From NCBI GenBank assembly GCA_036417435.1, contig CM070907.1:55474001-55538000 (forward strand): a DNA stretch of 64,000 nt, read 5' to 3'. Under the pieces are notes generated by a model, which saw nothing but the letters and a program-made list of their open reading frames with translations, made no database searches and had not been told where the DNA came from. The translations under genes were made by a program, and so were the position numbers. Source of the stretch: Inia geoffrensis. Its lineage: Eukaryota; Chordata; Mammalia; Artiodactyla; Iniidae. Each line of letters starts with the position of its first letter. The stretch's first letter is position 1. This document shows, in pieces, positions 45,064 through 56,215 of the stretch.

Positions 45064-46180
45064 CTCTTTTCTTTGTTGAATGTATTTTTTTTTTTAAACC
45101 AAGGTTGTAGAATTCCAATATTTTTTTCAACCTTGGACCCTTAAGTAGAATGCCCTCAAATGGACGGATTTTAGTCCTTAGAGAGTCAGTGTGTGTGTTG
45201 CTGCTTATTTAAATACAGTTCAGGTGGGGCCCCAAGAGTGCCAAGGTCCTCCCTCTGCTTTCCAGATGCGCTTCTTCTAAAACCAGGAGAGGTGAGCACC
45301 TGAGCAGGGAATCGCAGGTGACTTAATTTAGTTCACCGGTGCCTACTCTGAAGTGCTGGGTGTCCGTTCTTGAAGAAACAAACTCACCGGAAGGGCGTGT
45401 TTCCTTATTATATACTAATAACTTCTTATACTAATTTGTACCAGAAGTTCCTTGACTGTGACTTATGCCAAGTAATTATGAAGATTTTTTTCCCCCTGAG
45501 TATTGCATGAAGGCTACCAAGTTGGAACAGGCAAGTCCTGGATGTGAAAGCTTTTATTTATCTACATCATTCATGTGTTATTTTTGTAGCTATAATCTCT
45601 ATTTTCGTATTTGATGACCGCTGAAGTGTGCCTAGGCCCTGTCGTAAACCTAAGAGTTGATGTATTGGTGCGAGCAGCTGGAAGTTCAAGGTGTTGTTGT
45701 GATTCTTTTTTTCTTAATCCCCCTTTCGTACATGTGATGATATTAAGCAGACGATGAAGCGTTTCTCTTGAGTATTTTAACAAGGAAGGAGAAAGAACGA
45801 CCCACATTTCTGGGGGAAGTCTTTGCCTTTCTATGTGGAAAAGTGGATTGTGACTGTTCTCCAGTCTGTCTCTCGGTAACTGCACCTGACTTTAGGATCC
45901 AAAAGAAATTTTTTTTTTTGTTTTGCCAAGTTGTGCCTTTCCTTCTGGAATTGTAAGTGAACACAATAATAGGACCTGTTTACACTGTGAAGTGGATACT
46001 GTTACAGAAAACACGCCAGAAGCTTTCTCAGTTGTTAAGCTAACAACGCCTTGTGAATGTATGATCTATGGAGAAACCCCTGTAGTTTTTACCTGCCGAT
46101 GCTGTCTGTCGGAGAATACATTTTGGATGGTTCTTTTTTACACCAAAAAAAAAAATATATATATATATATACAGGAAATA

Positions 46181-47234
46181 TTTCGATGGCAAGATTTCTC
46201 TAACAACATGGTTTTGAAAATCAAAAGAACACAAAAACCCCAACAACTGACAAGAGCACAGGTATCTATCAGTTAATTAGTTCATTCCACAAACAGGGTA
46301 AACAGTCCATTATTAGGACTTTATTGTATGCCAGACACTGTGCTTGACATCAAGATAAGTAAGACACTACAACTCCTGCTAAAGGAACTCTTAGTGGGAC
46401 AGGCAGCTAGAATCTGTTAACCTATAAATTTGGCACATTTACACATGTCAAAAATTTGAGAAGCTACTCTCAAAAGCAGTCTATTCTGAAGTCTTAATTA
46501 AGGAAAAGGTACCTTTCAAGTATCTGACAAAAATCCAGCAAGCAAAATAAAATCTCTACCATAGCTATTTTGTATCATAGGTAAGAGTAACCATATACCT
46601 AAAATAGGCCTAAATGGAAAGTGTGTGATTGGTAAGTACCTCTTTCCAAAAGATCTACTTTATATCAAAATCCAAACAGAAAGGGAAATAAGGCTGTAGT
46701 ATAAAATAGATTGAGATTCAAATCCAGGCTCTCTCTAACAGCAGTGTGATCTTGTCTAGGTCAATCACCTCTCTGAATTTCAGGATCTTCACCTGTAAAA
46801 TGGAGGTTTTGTTGCTAATAAAAGAGATGAGATTAGGAAGATCAGATACTCACAGTGCCACAGCTACTTATATAAATGCAAACCTGAAAAAGGATCCAGA
46901 AAAACACCACAAGAACCAACTGGAACATAGCAGAAAATACACAGAGAATTAAGAGCTGGTAGGAAGTATACTGGTCTTCTTCGAACTGTACATAAACATT
47001 GTTTCATGACACTTTTGTTTCAGATATATTAAAAAAAACATGTCATATTTAAACAAAATTATTGGTGACTGATTTAATTCCCTACTTTTATTTTCTGGGT
47101 AATTAACCCTATATTATACTGAAGGGCTTGCCTTGTTATACTCTGTATCCAATATGATAGTGAATATATGTTGAAGCTAAGATCACTGCCAGATCTAGAG
47201 AAAATTCCCTAACTGCTGCCTTTTTAAATACTGT
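46181..47234. other. Intron with ancient repeats
   Basis: 46275-46430 resembles an ancient L2/L3-like repeat ('ggactttattgtatgccagacactgtgcttgacatcaag'). 46700-46880 is a sense MIR ('gagattcaaatccaggctctctctaacagcagtgtgatcttg...cacctgtaaaatgg'). The remainder is unremarkable. Confidence 0.6.
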
Positions 47235-48640
47235 GAAATATATATGAATTTAGTATACAGAAGTATAATGTTTACATATAAACATAAAATTTGCCATTTT
47301 AACCATTAAGTGTATAATTCAGTGGCATTTATCAATCACATTCACAATGTTGTATAACCATTAACACATTTTATTTCCAAAAGTTTTTTTTATTATCCAG
47401 ACAGAAACTCTTTTTTTTTTTTGGACATGCCATGTGGCTTGTGGGATGCTAGTTCCCCGAACAGGGATTGAACCCTGGCCCTCAGCAGGGGAAGCGCAGG
47501 GTCCTAACCACTGGACCTCCAGGGAATTCCTTCCAAACAGAAACTCTTTACACTTTAAGCAATAATTCCCCATTCTCCTCCCACCCCGCAGCACCTGGTA
47601 ATCTCTAATCTACTTTGTCTCTATGAATTTGCCTATTCTAGATAGTTCTTATAAGTGGAATCATCCAATATTTGTCCTTTTGTGCCTGGCTTCTTTTACT
47701 TAGCGTAATGTTTTCAAGGATTGCCCATGTGGTAGCACATATAAGAACTTCATTCCTTTTCAGGGATGAAAAATATTGCATTGTATGAATACACCACATT
47801 TTGTTTATCCATTCATCTATTGATGGACACTTGGGTAGTTTCAACCTTTTGGCTATTATGAATTACGCTACAGTAAACACTGGCATACAAGTATCTGTTT
47901 GAGTCTCTGTTTTAAATTCTTTTGCGTATATAGCTAGGAGTAGAACTGATGGGTCCCATGGCAATTCTATGTTTAGCTTTTTGAGGACATGCCAAACTGT
48001 TTTCCACAACAGCTGCATCATTTTGCATTCCCATCAGAGTTTCAATACCTCCACACAATCTCACCAATACTTATTATTTTCCTTTTTTTAAAAAACAGTC
48101 ATCCTATTAGGTATAAAGTAATATCTCATTGTGTTTTTGATTTGTATTTCCCCAGTGACTAAAGATGTTGAGCATCTTTTCATGTGCTAATTATTGATCT
48201 TTGTATATCTTTAGAGAAATGTCTACTTAAAAATTTTGCTCCTTTTTAAACTGGGTTGGTCTTTTTGTTGTTGCGTTTTAGGAGTTCCTTATATAGTCTA
48301 GATATTAAGTTCTTATCAGTCATACGATTTGCAAATTATTTTCTCCCATTTTGTAGGTTGTCTTTTCACTTTCTTCATAACGTTATTTGATGCACAGAAG
48401 TTTTTAATTTTGATAAAGTCCAATTTATCTATTGTTTTTCTGGTTGCTCACGTGCTTTTGGTGTCAGATCTAAGACTCTACTGCCAAGGCCAAGGTCGTG
48501 AAGATTTATCCCTATATTTTATTCTAAGAGGTTTATGGTTCTAGCTCTTTTAATTAGGCTGTTAATCCATTTTGAGTTAATTTTTGCATATGGTGTGAGG
48601 TAGGGTATCTACTGCATTTTGCAAGTTGTTAAATCTCAAG
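47235..48640 (-). mobile_element. Old L1 3' part, antisense
   Basis: Inverted L1 3' UTR and ORF2 C-terminus ('KLPKCPSIDEWINKMW'-type peptides on the reverse strand), more diverged than the young L1s. SINE at 47414-47532. Confidence 0.85.
47414..47532 (-). mobile_element. Short CHR-type SINE, antisense
   Basis: Inverted short SINE. Flanks CCAGACAGAAACTCTTT and CCAAACAGAAACTCTTT (one mismatch). Confidence 0.92.
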
Positions 48641-48770
48641 AAATACATATTTCATACTACAGACAACAATCAAAAGAAGTTCTAAAAATACTACAATAAA
48701 TTCCCAATACATCTTATATACTCCATCCTCTCATTTTCATCTCAGACAAGAATCAAGACACATACACATC

Positions 48771-49127
48771 AGGCTTCCCTGGTGGCGCAGTGGTTAAGAA
48801 TCTGCCTGCCAATGCAGAGGACATGGGTTCGAGCCCTGGTCTGGGAAAATCCCACATGCTGCGGAGCAGCTAAGCCTGTGCGCCACAACTACTGAGCCTG
48901 CACTCTAGAGCCCACAAGCCACAACTACTGAACCCGCATGCCACAACTACTGAAGCCCGCACACCTAGAGTCCATGTTCCGCAACGAGAAGCCACCACAA
49001 TGAGAAGCCCATGCACCGCAACGAAGAGTAGCCCCTGCTCACTGCAACTAGAGAAAGCCTGCGCGCAGCATGAAGACCCAATGCAGCCAAAAGTGAACAA
49101 ACAAACAAACAAATAAATAAATAATAC
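48771..49127 (+). mobile_element. Long CHR-type SINE
   Basis: Long form with three 'ccacaactactgaa/gcc' units, (CAAA)n(TAAA)n tail. Flanks ACATACACAT and ACATACATAT. Confidence 0.9.
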
Positions 49128-49689
49128 ATACATATTATATTTTTCAATAGGTTCCTAAAGCTTCTTATACATAGGAAATTTTAGGAGATTTTATTTTTAC
49201 TTCCCAGGTTTATCTGCTTAGTAGCTAAAGCAATGAGATATAACTTTAAATTGGTATTTTTATGTAACTTCTTTCAAAACACACTAATACTACAGTCATA
49301 GGTATGTTTACTAAATAAACAAATGTGGTTATGAAGGAGCAGTACTGAGTATATAATTGAGAGGTTATGATCAATACAAGTGTGCACACTTGAAAAAAAA
49401 TCTCTGGAGGGGAAAAGCAGGTTTCTTAAGTCAACTACAAGGGCACTCTTGCCGCAGGAGACTTCCCAGCCATAATTAAGGCACTGATCCCTTCTGACTG
49501 GAAAAGCCTGCAGGTATATTATCAACATAAAACAGTCACTGGAGCACCTGAAGTTCACTAGAAAACTAAAGAAAATGCAACCCAACATTTCCATATCCGC
49601 AAGTATAAATAATTTGGCCCAAGTTGCTATCAACTTCCAAAGGAATACCAGCCACAGGAAAAAAAAAGTAAAACTTCCATTGTTTCTCT
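49128..49689. other. Intronic sequence, no feature recognised
   Basis: A reverse-strand open frame (49274-49633, 119 codons) has no recognisable domain and no RSF1 similarity. Confidence 0.5.
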
Positions 49690-50195
49690 GATAATTTATT
49701 ATTGATATTTAAACATTTGCTGAGTTCCAACTATTTGACAAGACTATGCTGAAAAGTATTCACATATACTTTCATGAGGAAACAGAGGATCAAAGAAGTA
49801 ACTAAACTTACGCACCCAGTAACTAGCAGAGTTCAGGTTTTTCCCCATTAGAAATCCAGTGCTCTTTGTACACCACCGCATGCAATTCATTTATGAGGGT
49901 AAATTATGGCTGCTTACACATTATCACAGAGTAAATGGTACTCTTTAAGAAACATTTTGCCAAGTTAAAAAGTATGTGAAAATGCTTTCCAATAAATAAA
50001 GCATTAAGTATTCATTCTGTGGCAACAAACTTATGTTCAACCCTTGCTTCATCATCTACTATCCATGTGACCTCGGGAGTTATTTATTCTCCATGATCTG
50101 GGTTGTACTATGAATTAAATGATAATGTACTTAAAATAGCATAGGATCTAGTATATAGTAAGTTCTCAAATATTAGCTCTTATCATTATTATTAA
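49690..50195. repeat. Two MIR SINEs
   Basis: 49690-49890 is an inverted MIR ('aaacatttgctgagttccaactatttgacaagac...gaggaaacagaggatcaaagaag'). 50025-50195 is a sense MIR ('caacccttgcttcatcatctactatccatgtgacctcgggag...ttatcattattatt'). Confidence 0.75.
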
Positions 50196-50885
50196 AATAA
50201 AAGCTTTGGAGAATTGAAACCCTCATAAATTGCTGATGGGAATGTAAAATAGTATAGCAACTATGGAAAACAGTTTGGCAGTTCCTCAAAAAAATACCAC
50301 ATGCCCCAGTAATTATACTCATAGGTACATACAGAAATGAAAATACATGGCCACACGAACACTTGTATACCAACATTCATAGCAAAATTACTCCTAACAG
50401 CCAAAAAGTGAAAAAATCCAAATGATCATCAATTGATGATGAATAAATAAAATGTGGTATAAACCAAACAATGGAATAGTGTTTGGCAATAAAAAGGAAT
50501 GGAATACTGATATATACTATAATATGAAGAAACCTTGAAATCATTATGCTAAGTGAAAGAAGACACAAAAGGCCACTTATTTTATGATTCCACCTATAAG
50601 AAATGTCCATAATAGGCAAATCCATAACGACAGAAAGTAGAATGGGGGCTGCCAGGGGATTTGAGCAGGAAGGGGTTTGAATGGAACGGATTGTTAATGG
50701 GTACAGTTTCTTCTTGGGGTGACGGAAATGTTTTGGAATTAGATAGTGGTTATGGTTGTACAACACTGTGCCTATAGTAAAACTCAATGAATATACTAAA
50801 AATCAACAAATATATTTTAATATGGCAAATTTTATGTTGTATTATTATTTTATGTTGTATGAATTATATCTCAAATAAAGTAAAA
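50196..50885 (+). mobile_element. Old L1 3' end
   Basis: 'ggagaattgaaaccctcataaattgctgatgggaatgtaaaatag...aaacagtttggcagttcctcaaaaaa' through 'gaattatatctcaaataaagtaaa'; plus strand. Confidence 0.85.
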
Positions 50886-52858
50886 CACAAATTAATATTA
50901 ACAAGGCAAATAAAAATGAAAAATAACAACCTTAGTTTACTTTTGAAAACAGTATTTATGGCAGTACAGAAATATCTAACCCTCGTCAAAATATATCCAA
51001 ATTAGCAAATGACAAAAGATGACCCTTATGACTTGCTAACACATGACAAGCTTCCTAAGGAGTAAAGGCAATGGGCTTTACTGAAATTGTCATTTAGGTT
51101 AAAGGCATCTATTGCCAAATTTATTCACTTTCCAAAGAGTTCTAAACCTGTTACTAGAAACCAAAGGACAGAGATTATCTCTTATCTTCCCTTTACTTTT
51201 GAGGGACAAATGAGGTCATTTTCTGTTAAGTGGTGGACAGACACCTCAGAGGAGACACATTAGGTTATTTTCTACTGAAGGTCATTATCCCTCAAGTATT
51301 GAGCACCAGAAAATACTCTTTGCTTATTCTAATAAGCATATATTTTTAAATATTTTAACATTTCTTAAAATCAAGAGCCTTTTAAAATCCATGGTAACAT
51401 TCAATGTGACACTATTTCTTTTTTCATTGAAAAACTGTCTCTAAATCACTGGTTGTGGCATGCACTGAAGAAATCACAAAAATTAAGAAAAATAGCAATA
51501 ATAAATTACCATCTGTCTCTTAGAAATACTTCTGAGGCTAAAGGAAATCCACTCCTTTAAAGGATAATTTATTAAAAATTAGTTTTACCATTACTTTTTA
51601 GGGCCTCTTTATTGCTGTTTTTGGGCAGGAGGCAGGGCAGTAGGAAAGCAGAGGCACAGATAATGAATTTGATGAAGGCACATATTTGTTTATTGACATG
51701 GTGGTATTCATTATCCATGGCTAAGGTGTCTGAAATTGCTCACATGGTATCTAAAGTCATTAACAACCACAGGAAATAGAGGAGTTTCATGGAGGCATAA
51801 GAGTTCACTGGCAGAGAAATTTCTTTGTGACTCACCAAAAGGAATCTGAAGCTCAATAAGGCCAAGGCCTATCCAATGAAGCAAGACGTTAACGGGTCGT
51901 CGCCGAACTGCTATTTTAAATTTCTACTTACTGGGTTTCTTTTAGGAGGGTAACTCCACCTTAAAAGTAAAAAGTCACCAGCTAGATTTTCAGGTTCCTT
52001 TACATTCTGGATGAAATTGGGAAATATATGTTAGCACGTGCAGGATATAGCACAACAATGAATGCCGTTCTTGAGGTGAGCTGCTAGACACCTCTCTCTT
52101 TCCCTCTCTATCAGTTACAAAGATTTATTGACTCTACCTTCCAAACAGCTCTCCCATAAACCCTTTTCTTTCCATACTTACTGCCAAAACCTTAATTCAG
52201 GCCTCTTCATTGCTCGGTTGGATTATTAGAGTAACTTTCTTTCACGTGAACCCTAGGCCTCCACTCACTGCCTTCTCTCTAGGTACTTTATATTATAGTG
52301 AAGCCAAGCTATTAGTAATTTCCTAACAAGCTTCTGCTCATTCTACAGGTCTCAGTTCAACTGTTTTAGGGAGACACAAACAAGACAAGACAAACAGATG
52401 CCAATGCTGACGATCTGTGGTGGCAGTGTAGTCTGCTAAATCTAGACTTGGCAGGAAAAGCTTAGACTGGTAACATCTGCTATGAGCCAAGGAACAAGGC
52501 CTAGCAGATGTCAGATATTTGCTCTGGATTTAAACAGAATTTTATATTAATTATGTTCCACTGACTTCAAAAGGAAAAGAAAAAGCTCTCCATAATACAT
52601 ATGCACAACGGTACCACTAGGAAAAAGATAAAACGTCAAGAGGCATGTTAACTGGGAAGGTAAAATTTCCACTAGAAAACTAATGTAACCAACTAATACA
52701 ACTAAGAAGTAAATACAGAGTTAAGCTTATTAGCAGCCAAATGAAAGAAAACTGAAAATGTTTTAAGTGATTAATTCATCTAATATTGATGCATAAAAGA
52801 TGCAAAAAGCATTCAAGATGCTTAGAATTTACAACAAAGACCAATATGAGGGGCAATG
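50886..52858. other. Single-copy-looking intron
   Basis: About 2 kb with no clear transposon and no convincing open frame. I see no RSF1 exon, although conservation data could reveal a regulatory element here. Confidence 0.55.
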
Positions 52859-52926
52859 CTAGCGGTGTTTTAAGTCTACGGCCATACCACCCTGAACGCG
52901 CCCGATCTCGTCTAGCGGTGTTTTAA
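52859..52926 (+). pseudogene. Truncated 5S rRNA retropseudogene with target-site duplications
   Basis: 52874-52911 reads GTCTACGGCCATACCACCCT then GAACGCGCCCGATCTCGT, identical to the first 38 nucleotides of vertebrate 5S rRNA. It is flanked by the perfect 15-bp direct repeat CTAGCGGTGTTTTAA (52859-52873 and 52912-52926). There is no A tail and the 3' two thirds of 5S, including most of the internal promoter, are absent, so it is not a functional gene. It interrupts the 5' edge of a MIR. Confidence 0.95.
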
Positions 52927-53140
52927 AGCACTGGATTCACAAAGTCCTGGGCTTCAATGCTGGCTCTGCCATTTCTAGCAATGAGAGACTGGTCCAGTTA
53001 TTTAGTTTCTTAAAATCAATTTCCTTGTGCATAAAATGAGGATAATATTTACTTCAAGAGAGAGCTATAAAAGGAAAATATTAAACACAGTGCCTGGTAC
53101 ACAGTGAACATGCAATATAAAAAACATACAGTAGTTTCTA
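52927..53140 (+). repeat. MIR SINE, sense
   Basis: 'agcactggattcacaaagtcctgggcttcaatgctggctctgccatttctagcaatgagagactgg...tccttgtgcataaaatgaggataatatttac...acagtgcctggtacacagtgaac'. Confidence 0.88.
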
Positions 53141-53691
53141 AAATGGAGTTACATAAATCCATGGAGGAACATCTTCCTGAGAGAAGAAAGGTCTCAAGAA
53201 GAAAGTAATTCTTGAGGTGAAAGCTAAAGGATAAATGTTTGCCAGGAAAACAAGTTGGTGGGAAGGCATTCTAGGCAGAAGATACAGTATATGCAAAAAC
53301 TCTGAAGAATGAAAAAGATAGTATTTTCTGTGAATGACTCAGAATGTGAGTCAAGTAGCAGGATGCACAGGAGTGAATGTCATTAGATGTGGCTAAATCA
53401 TTAAAAGCTTTGAATGCTAAGACATAGTTTAGATTTTTAAAAGAAAGAGAATCACTAAGTAACTCTGTAAGTGATATAACAGTTACTTTTAAACCTTTGT
53501 GTTTAATGACAGAATCATGGCTTGGGCTCACCAAGTTGGTGGTGATGTGAATACATCATGGATTCAGTATGTATAAAAGGATTGAGGAATAACAGAATTT
53601 AGCTTTTGATATACGTTGAGTTTGATTTGCTTACATCAAACCAGTTCACTAAGCAGTCAGTTGGATATAAATGTAGACATTTGTAATCCGG
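53141..53691 (+). repeat. Ancient mammalian repeat (L2/L3-like)
   Basis: 'aattcttgaggtgaaagctaaaggataaatgtttgccagg...ggcattctaggcagaagatacagtatatgcaaaaactctgaag' with further decayed matches to about 53660. Same family as at 40190 and 43260. Confidence 0.55.
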
Positions 53692-53797
53692 TATAAGGGA
53701 TATATGTATACATATAGCTGATTCACTTTGTCATACAGCAGACACTAACACAACATTGTAAAGCAATTATATTCCAATAAAGATGTTAAGAAAGAAA
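53692..53797 (+). mobile_element. Minimal L1 3' end insertion
   Basis: About 100 bp of L1 3' terminus ('gggatatatgtatacatatagctgattcactttgtcatacagcagac...gcaattatattccaataaagatg'), nearly identical to the 3' end of the L1 at 26-32 kb. Confidence 0.85.
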
Positions 53798-54164
53798 AGC
53801 CTGAGCTAGAGCTAGAGCTTTGGGAGTCACCGTCTGTAAAACTTTTTCTAGTAATAAACTCTCAAGGAAACTTATTGCTTAGACTCCATACAAATACATT
53901 TGTTCAATCATTCAACATGCTTAGAGCTGGGTAAATTGTGGTCCAAAAGGTAGACATAGTTCCAATCTGCTTACGAACCAGCAGACAATTAATATGAGAG
54001 AAAATAAAAACAGGCAAAAGCAGTTCTGCATCAGGTTCAGATGCGTTCTTTGCTCATCCTTGTCCTTTTTATCTATCCAACACCAAGTGGCTTTCTGGTA
54101 TTCTAATTTCATAAACGACAGAACTAAGAGAAATAGAGAAATAGGTGGTTAATGTGTTTTCTAG
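53798..54164. other. Intronic sequence, no feature recognised
   Basis: No repeat or frame that I can support. A short GAGCTA triplication lies at 53803-53820. Confidence 0.5.
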
Positions 54165-54400
54165 ACCAGGTGTCCAACTTTTTCTATAAATGGCCAATAG
54201 TAAGAATTTTAGGCTTTGTTGACCATTCAGTCCATTAAATAGACCACTTAACTTGGCGCTTCAGCATGAAAGCAGCTGTAGGTCATCAGTAAACAAACAG
54301 ATGCAGCTGTGTTCAAATACTACTTTTTCACAAAACCAGGCAGCTAGCTGGATTTGGCTACAGGGCGCCAACTCCTCCTCTAGACTATCAACAGCTCTCT
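54165..54400 (+). repeat. Old hAT-type DNA transposon fossil
   Basis: 'ccaggtgtccaactttttctataaatggccaatag...ttttaggctttgttgaccattcag...aaccaggcagctagctggatttggctacaggg'; same family as 37872-38165. Confidence 0.75.
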
Positions 54401-54672
54401 TAACAATGCAGAAAGAATGGCTAAAGAAAAAAATTCCTGATATACCTTCTGGCCACAATAAAACTTGTACTTTGATTTTTAAATTATATTTTTAGAAAAG
54501 CTATAATGTAACATAACTTTACATAAAAAATGTTTGTTATCAAGTATTTATCAATTATACCCAGTATCCATACTATTATCAGGTTTCACATAAAATGTTC
54601 ACTCCTGGTGATTTAGAGAAGAAAATAATATATGCAAATAATTATAATGTTCCTTTTTAAAAACAACTTAAG
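54401..54672. other. Intronic sequence, no feature recognised
   Basis: AT-rich; nothing supported. Confidence 0.5.
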
Positions 54673-54896
54673 GGACTTCCCTGGTGGTCCAGTGGGTAAG
54701 AATCCATGCTCCCAATGCAGGGGGCCAGGGTTCAATCCCTGGTCGGGGAACTAGATCCTGCACGCATGCCACAACTAAGAAGTCCTCATGTTGCAACTAA
54801 AAAAAAAGTCCCGCATGCCGCAACAAAGATCCTGCATGCCGCAACTAAGACCCAGCACACCCAAAATAAATAAATAAATATTAAAACAAAAACAAA
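54673..54896 (+). mobile_element. CHR-type SINE
   Basis: Head GGACTTCCCTGGTGGTCCAG, repeated 'ccgcatgccgcaac' units, AAAT tail. Flanks AAACAACTTAAG and AAACAACCTAAG (one mismatch). Confidence 0.92.
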
Positions 54897-54908
54897 AAAC
54901 AACCTAAG

Positions 54909-55087
54909 GATTTCTTTCTTTTGCCCATAGAGAGAACTTTATTGTTTTTAAGGCTATAAAGTCAGAAAGACCTGGGTTGGTAACTTGGCTTTGTGTCCTT
55001 TGCAAAGTTATTTATAATCATTATTCATTCATTCATTCAACAAATAATTATTAAGCACCTATGTGTCAAGCACTGTGCTAGTTATAT
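54909..55087 (+). repeat. MIR/L2 relics
   Basis: 'aaggctataaagtcagaaagacctgggttggtaacttgg...' resembles MIR. 'attcattcattcaacaaataattattaagcacctatgtgtcaagcactgtgctag' is typical of an ancient repeat start. Confidence 0.65.
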
Positions 55088-55222
55088 CAAGGGTCAGCAA
55101 ACTTTTTCTGTAAAGGGCCTGATAGTAAATATTGATATTTAGGCTTTGCTGGCCAAGAGGCTTAATCAAGGATCTTATACAGGCACCTATGTAACAAGAG
55201 AGAGAACATTTCCACAATATGT
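55088..55222 (+). repeat. Old hAT-type DNA transposon fragment
   Basis: 'agggtcagcaaactttttctgtaaagggcctgatagtaaatattgatatttaggctttgctggcc' is the 5' terminus of the same hAT-type family. Interrupted by a small L1 piece at 55223-55288. Confidence 0.75.
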
Positions 55223-55288
55223 TTTTTTAATTGTATTTTATTTATTTATACAGCAGGTTCTTGTTAGTTATCCATTTTATACATATTA
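55223..55288 (-). mobile_element. 66-bp L1 3' end, antisense
   Basis: Inverted L1 terminus starting with T7 ('tttatttatacagcaggttcttgttagttatccattttatac'), flanked by ACAATATG on both sides (about 55213 and 55289). Confidence 0.75.
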
Positions 55289-55779
55289 CACAATATGTTG
55301 TTTTGTTATTTTAGTCTCCAACTTTTTATTGGTCTTGCTCCATACCACTGATGCAGCTATATACTGGTGATTTTTGAATGTCCAGATTAAGAGGGAAAAA
55401 TGTGTTTGAGGGGTATTCCACCCATGGGTTCCCCACTGTACTCTGAATCTTACCAAAGTCTGCTGGGGAAGCTGTATGTGTCTTTAGTCTTGATAGGTCA
55501 CGTCTAGAACCTTAAGGCCTGAGAGCACAGGCTAGAGGATTCAACCCTGCAGACAGGAGGCCACGAGGAGAAGCAGCTATTCAACGGAAGCAGATTTGCT
55601 TTCTGACAGTCAGTGAGGACTCAGTGTCCTTGGCCATGCCTCGTGCCAGCTCCTGAACTGTTTCTTCTCTGCCTTGATTGAAGTTCCAGCTTATATTACA
55701 GCCTGGCTGCTACTTTGAACCCTACCCAGGCGCTATGTCATAGCTGGAGTACTGTTCTTGGGAGGAGGTGTGCTTCTCT
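55289..55779. other. Intronic sequence, no feature recognised
   Basis: Includes remnant hAT-type sequence near 55300-55370 and GC-richer unique sequence after it. No gene supported. Confidence 0.5.
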
Positions 55780-56000
55780 TAATTCAATTGGTACCTTAGC
55801 TGGGTGGTTCTGGCTCACGGTTTCTCATGAGGGTGCAGTCAAGCTATTGGCTAGGGTTGCAGTGATCTAAAGACTCAACTGATACGGAAGTTGCCGCTCA
55901 CAAGCTCACTCACATCAGGTCAGAGCGCCTCAGTTCCTCATTGGCTGTTGGCAGGAGTCTTCATTCTTTGCCATCACCTGGGACACTCAAAGGGCTGCTT
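55780..56000 (+). repeat. MaLR (MLT1-like) LTR fragment
   Basis: 'ggtttctcatgagggtgcagtcaagctattggctagggttgcagtgatctaaagactcaactg...gttcctcattggctgttggcagg' resembles an old MLT1-type LTR. Ends uncertain. Confidence 0.55.
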
Positions 56001-56215
56001 AGGACATGGCAGGCAGCTTGCTGAGCCTAGCTTCCAGCTTGCCCGGGTTCCGTGCTGGGCCAGCAAGCTTGGCCTCAGACGCTGCCAAGGTCACCAGTCT
56101 TGAGGCCTTCCTCAGCCCAGCCAGGGTTCCTTCAGATGTAAACTCAAGGATGGGCCCACCGAGGCCCGCCGAGGCTGACTCCGCCCAGGAGCTGCCTCTG
56201 CAATATTTTTGATGA
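56001..56215. other. Isolated GC-rich island
   Basis: About 60% GC in an AT-rich intron, with CpGs clustered near the end ('caccgaggcccgccgaggctgactccgcccagg'). Open frames exist on both strands (56006-56212 plus, 55999-56229 minus), but no domain is recognised. Origin unknown: old retroelement, retrocopy or regulatory sequence. Confidence 0.5.

Larger units (their letters stand above)
44337..46155 (+). pseudogene. Probable processed retrocopy of an unidentified mRNA
   Basis: About 1.3 kb of non-repeat sequence (after removing two SINEs) ends at 46142 in an A11 tract and is bounded by a target-site duplication. Left copy AAAAAATATACAGGAAATA at 44318-44336 follows TT, an L1 endonuclease-type TT|AAAA site. 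The right copy ends at 46180, with its ATAT part expanded to (AT)n. A variant poly(A) signal AATACA lies about 25 bases before the A tract. The segment keeps more CpGs than its surroundings. No protein was recognised, so it may derive from a 3' UTR or a noncoding RNA. Confidence 0.65.

Noticed and set aside
45923..46276. 117-codon plus-strand frame (MPSCAFPSGIVSEHNN...)
   Set aside because: It runs through the poly(A) and (AT)n of the putative retrocopy and into flanking intron, with no domain; likely fortuitous.
52874..52911. Functional 5S rRNA gene
   Set aside because: Only 38 of about 120 nt are present, without most of the internal control region or terminator.
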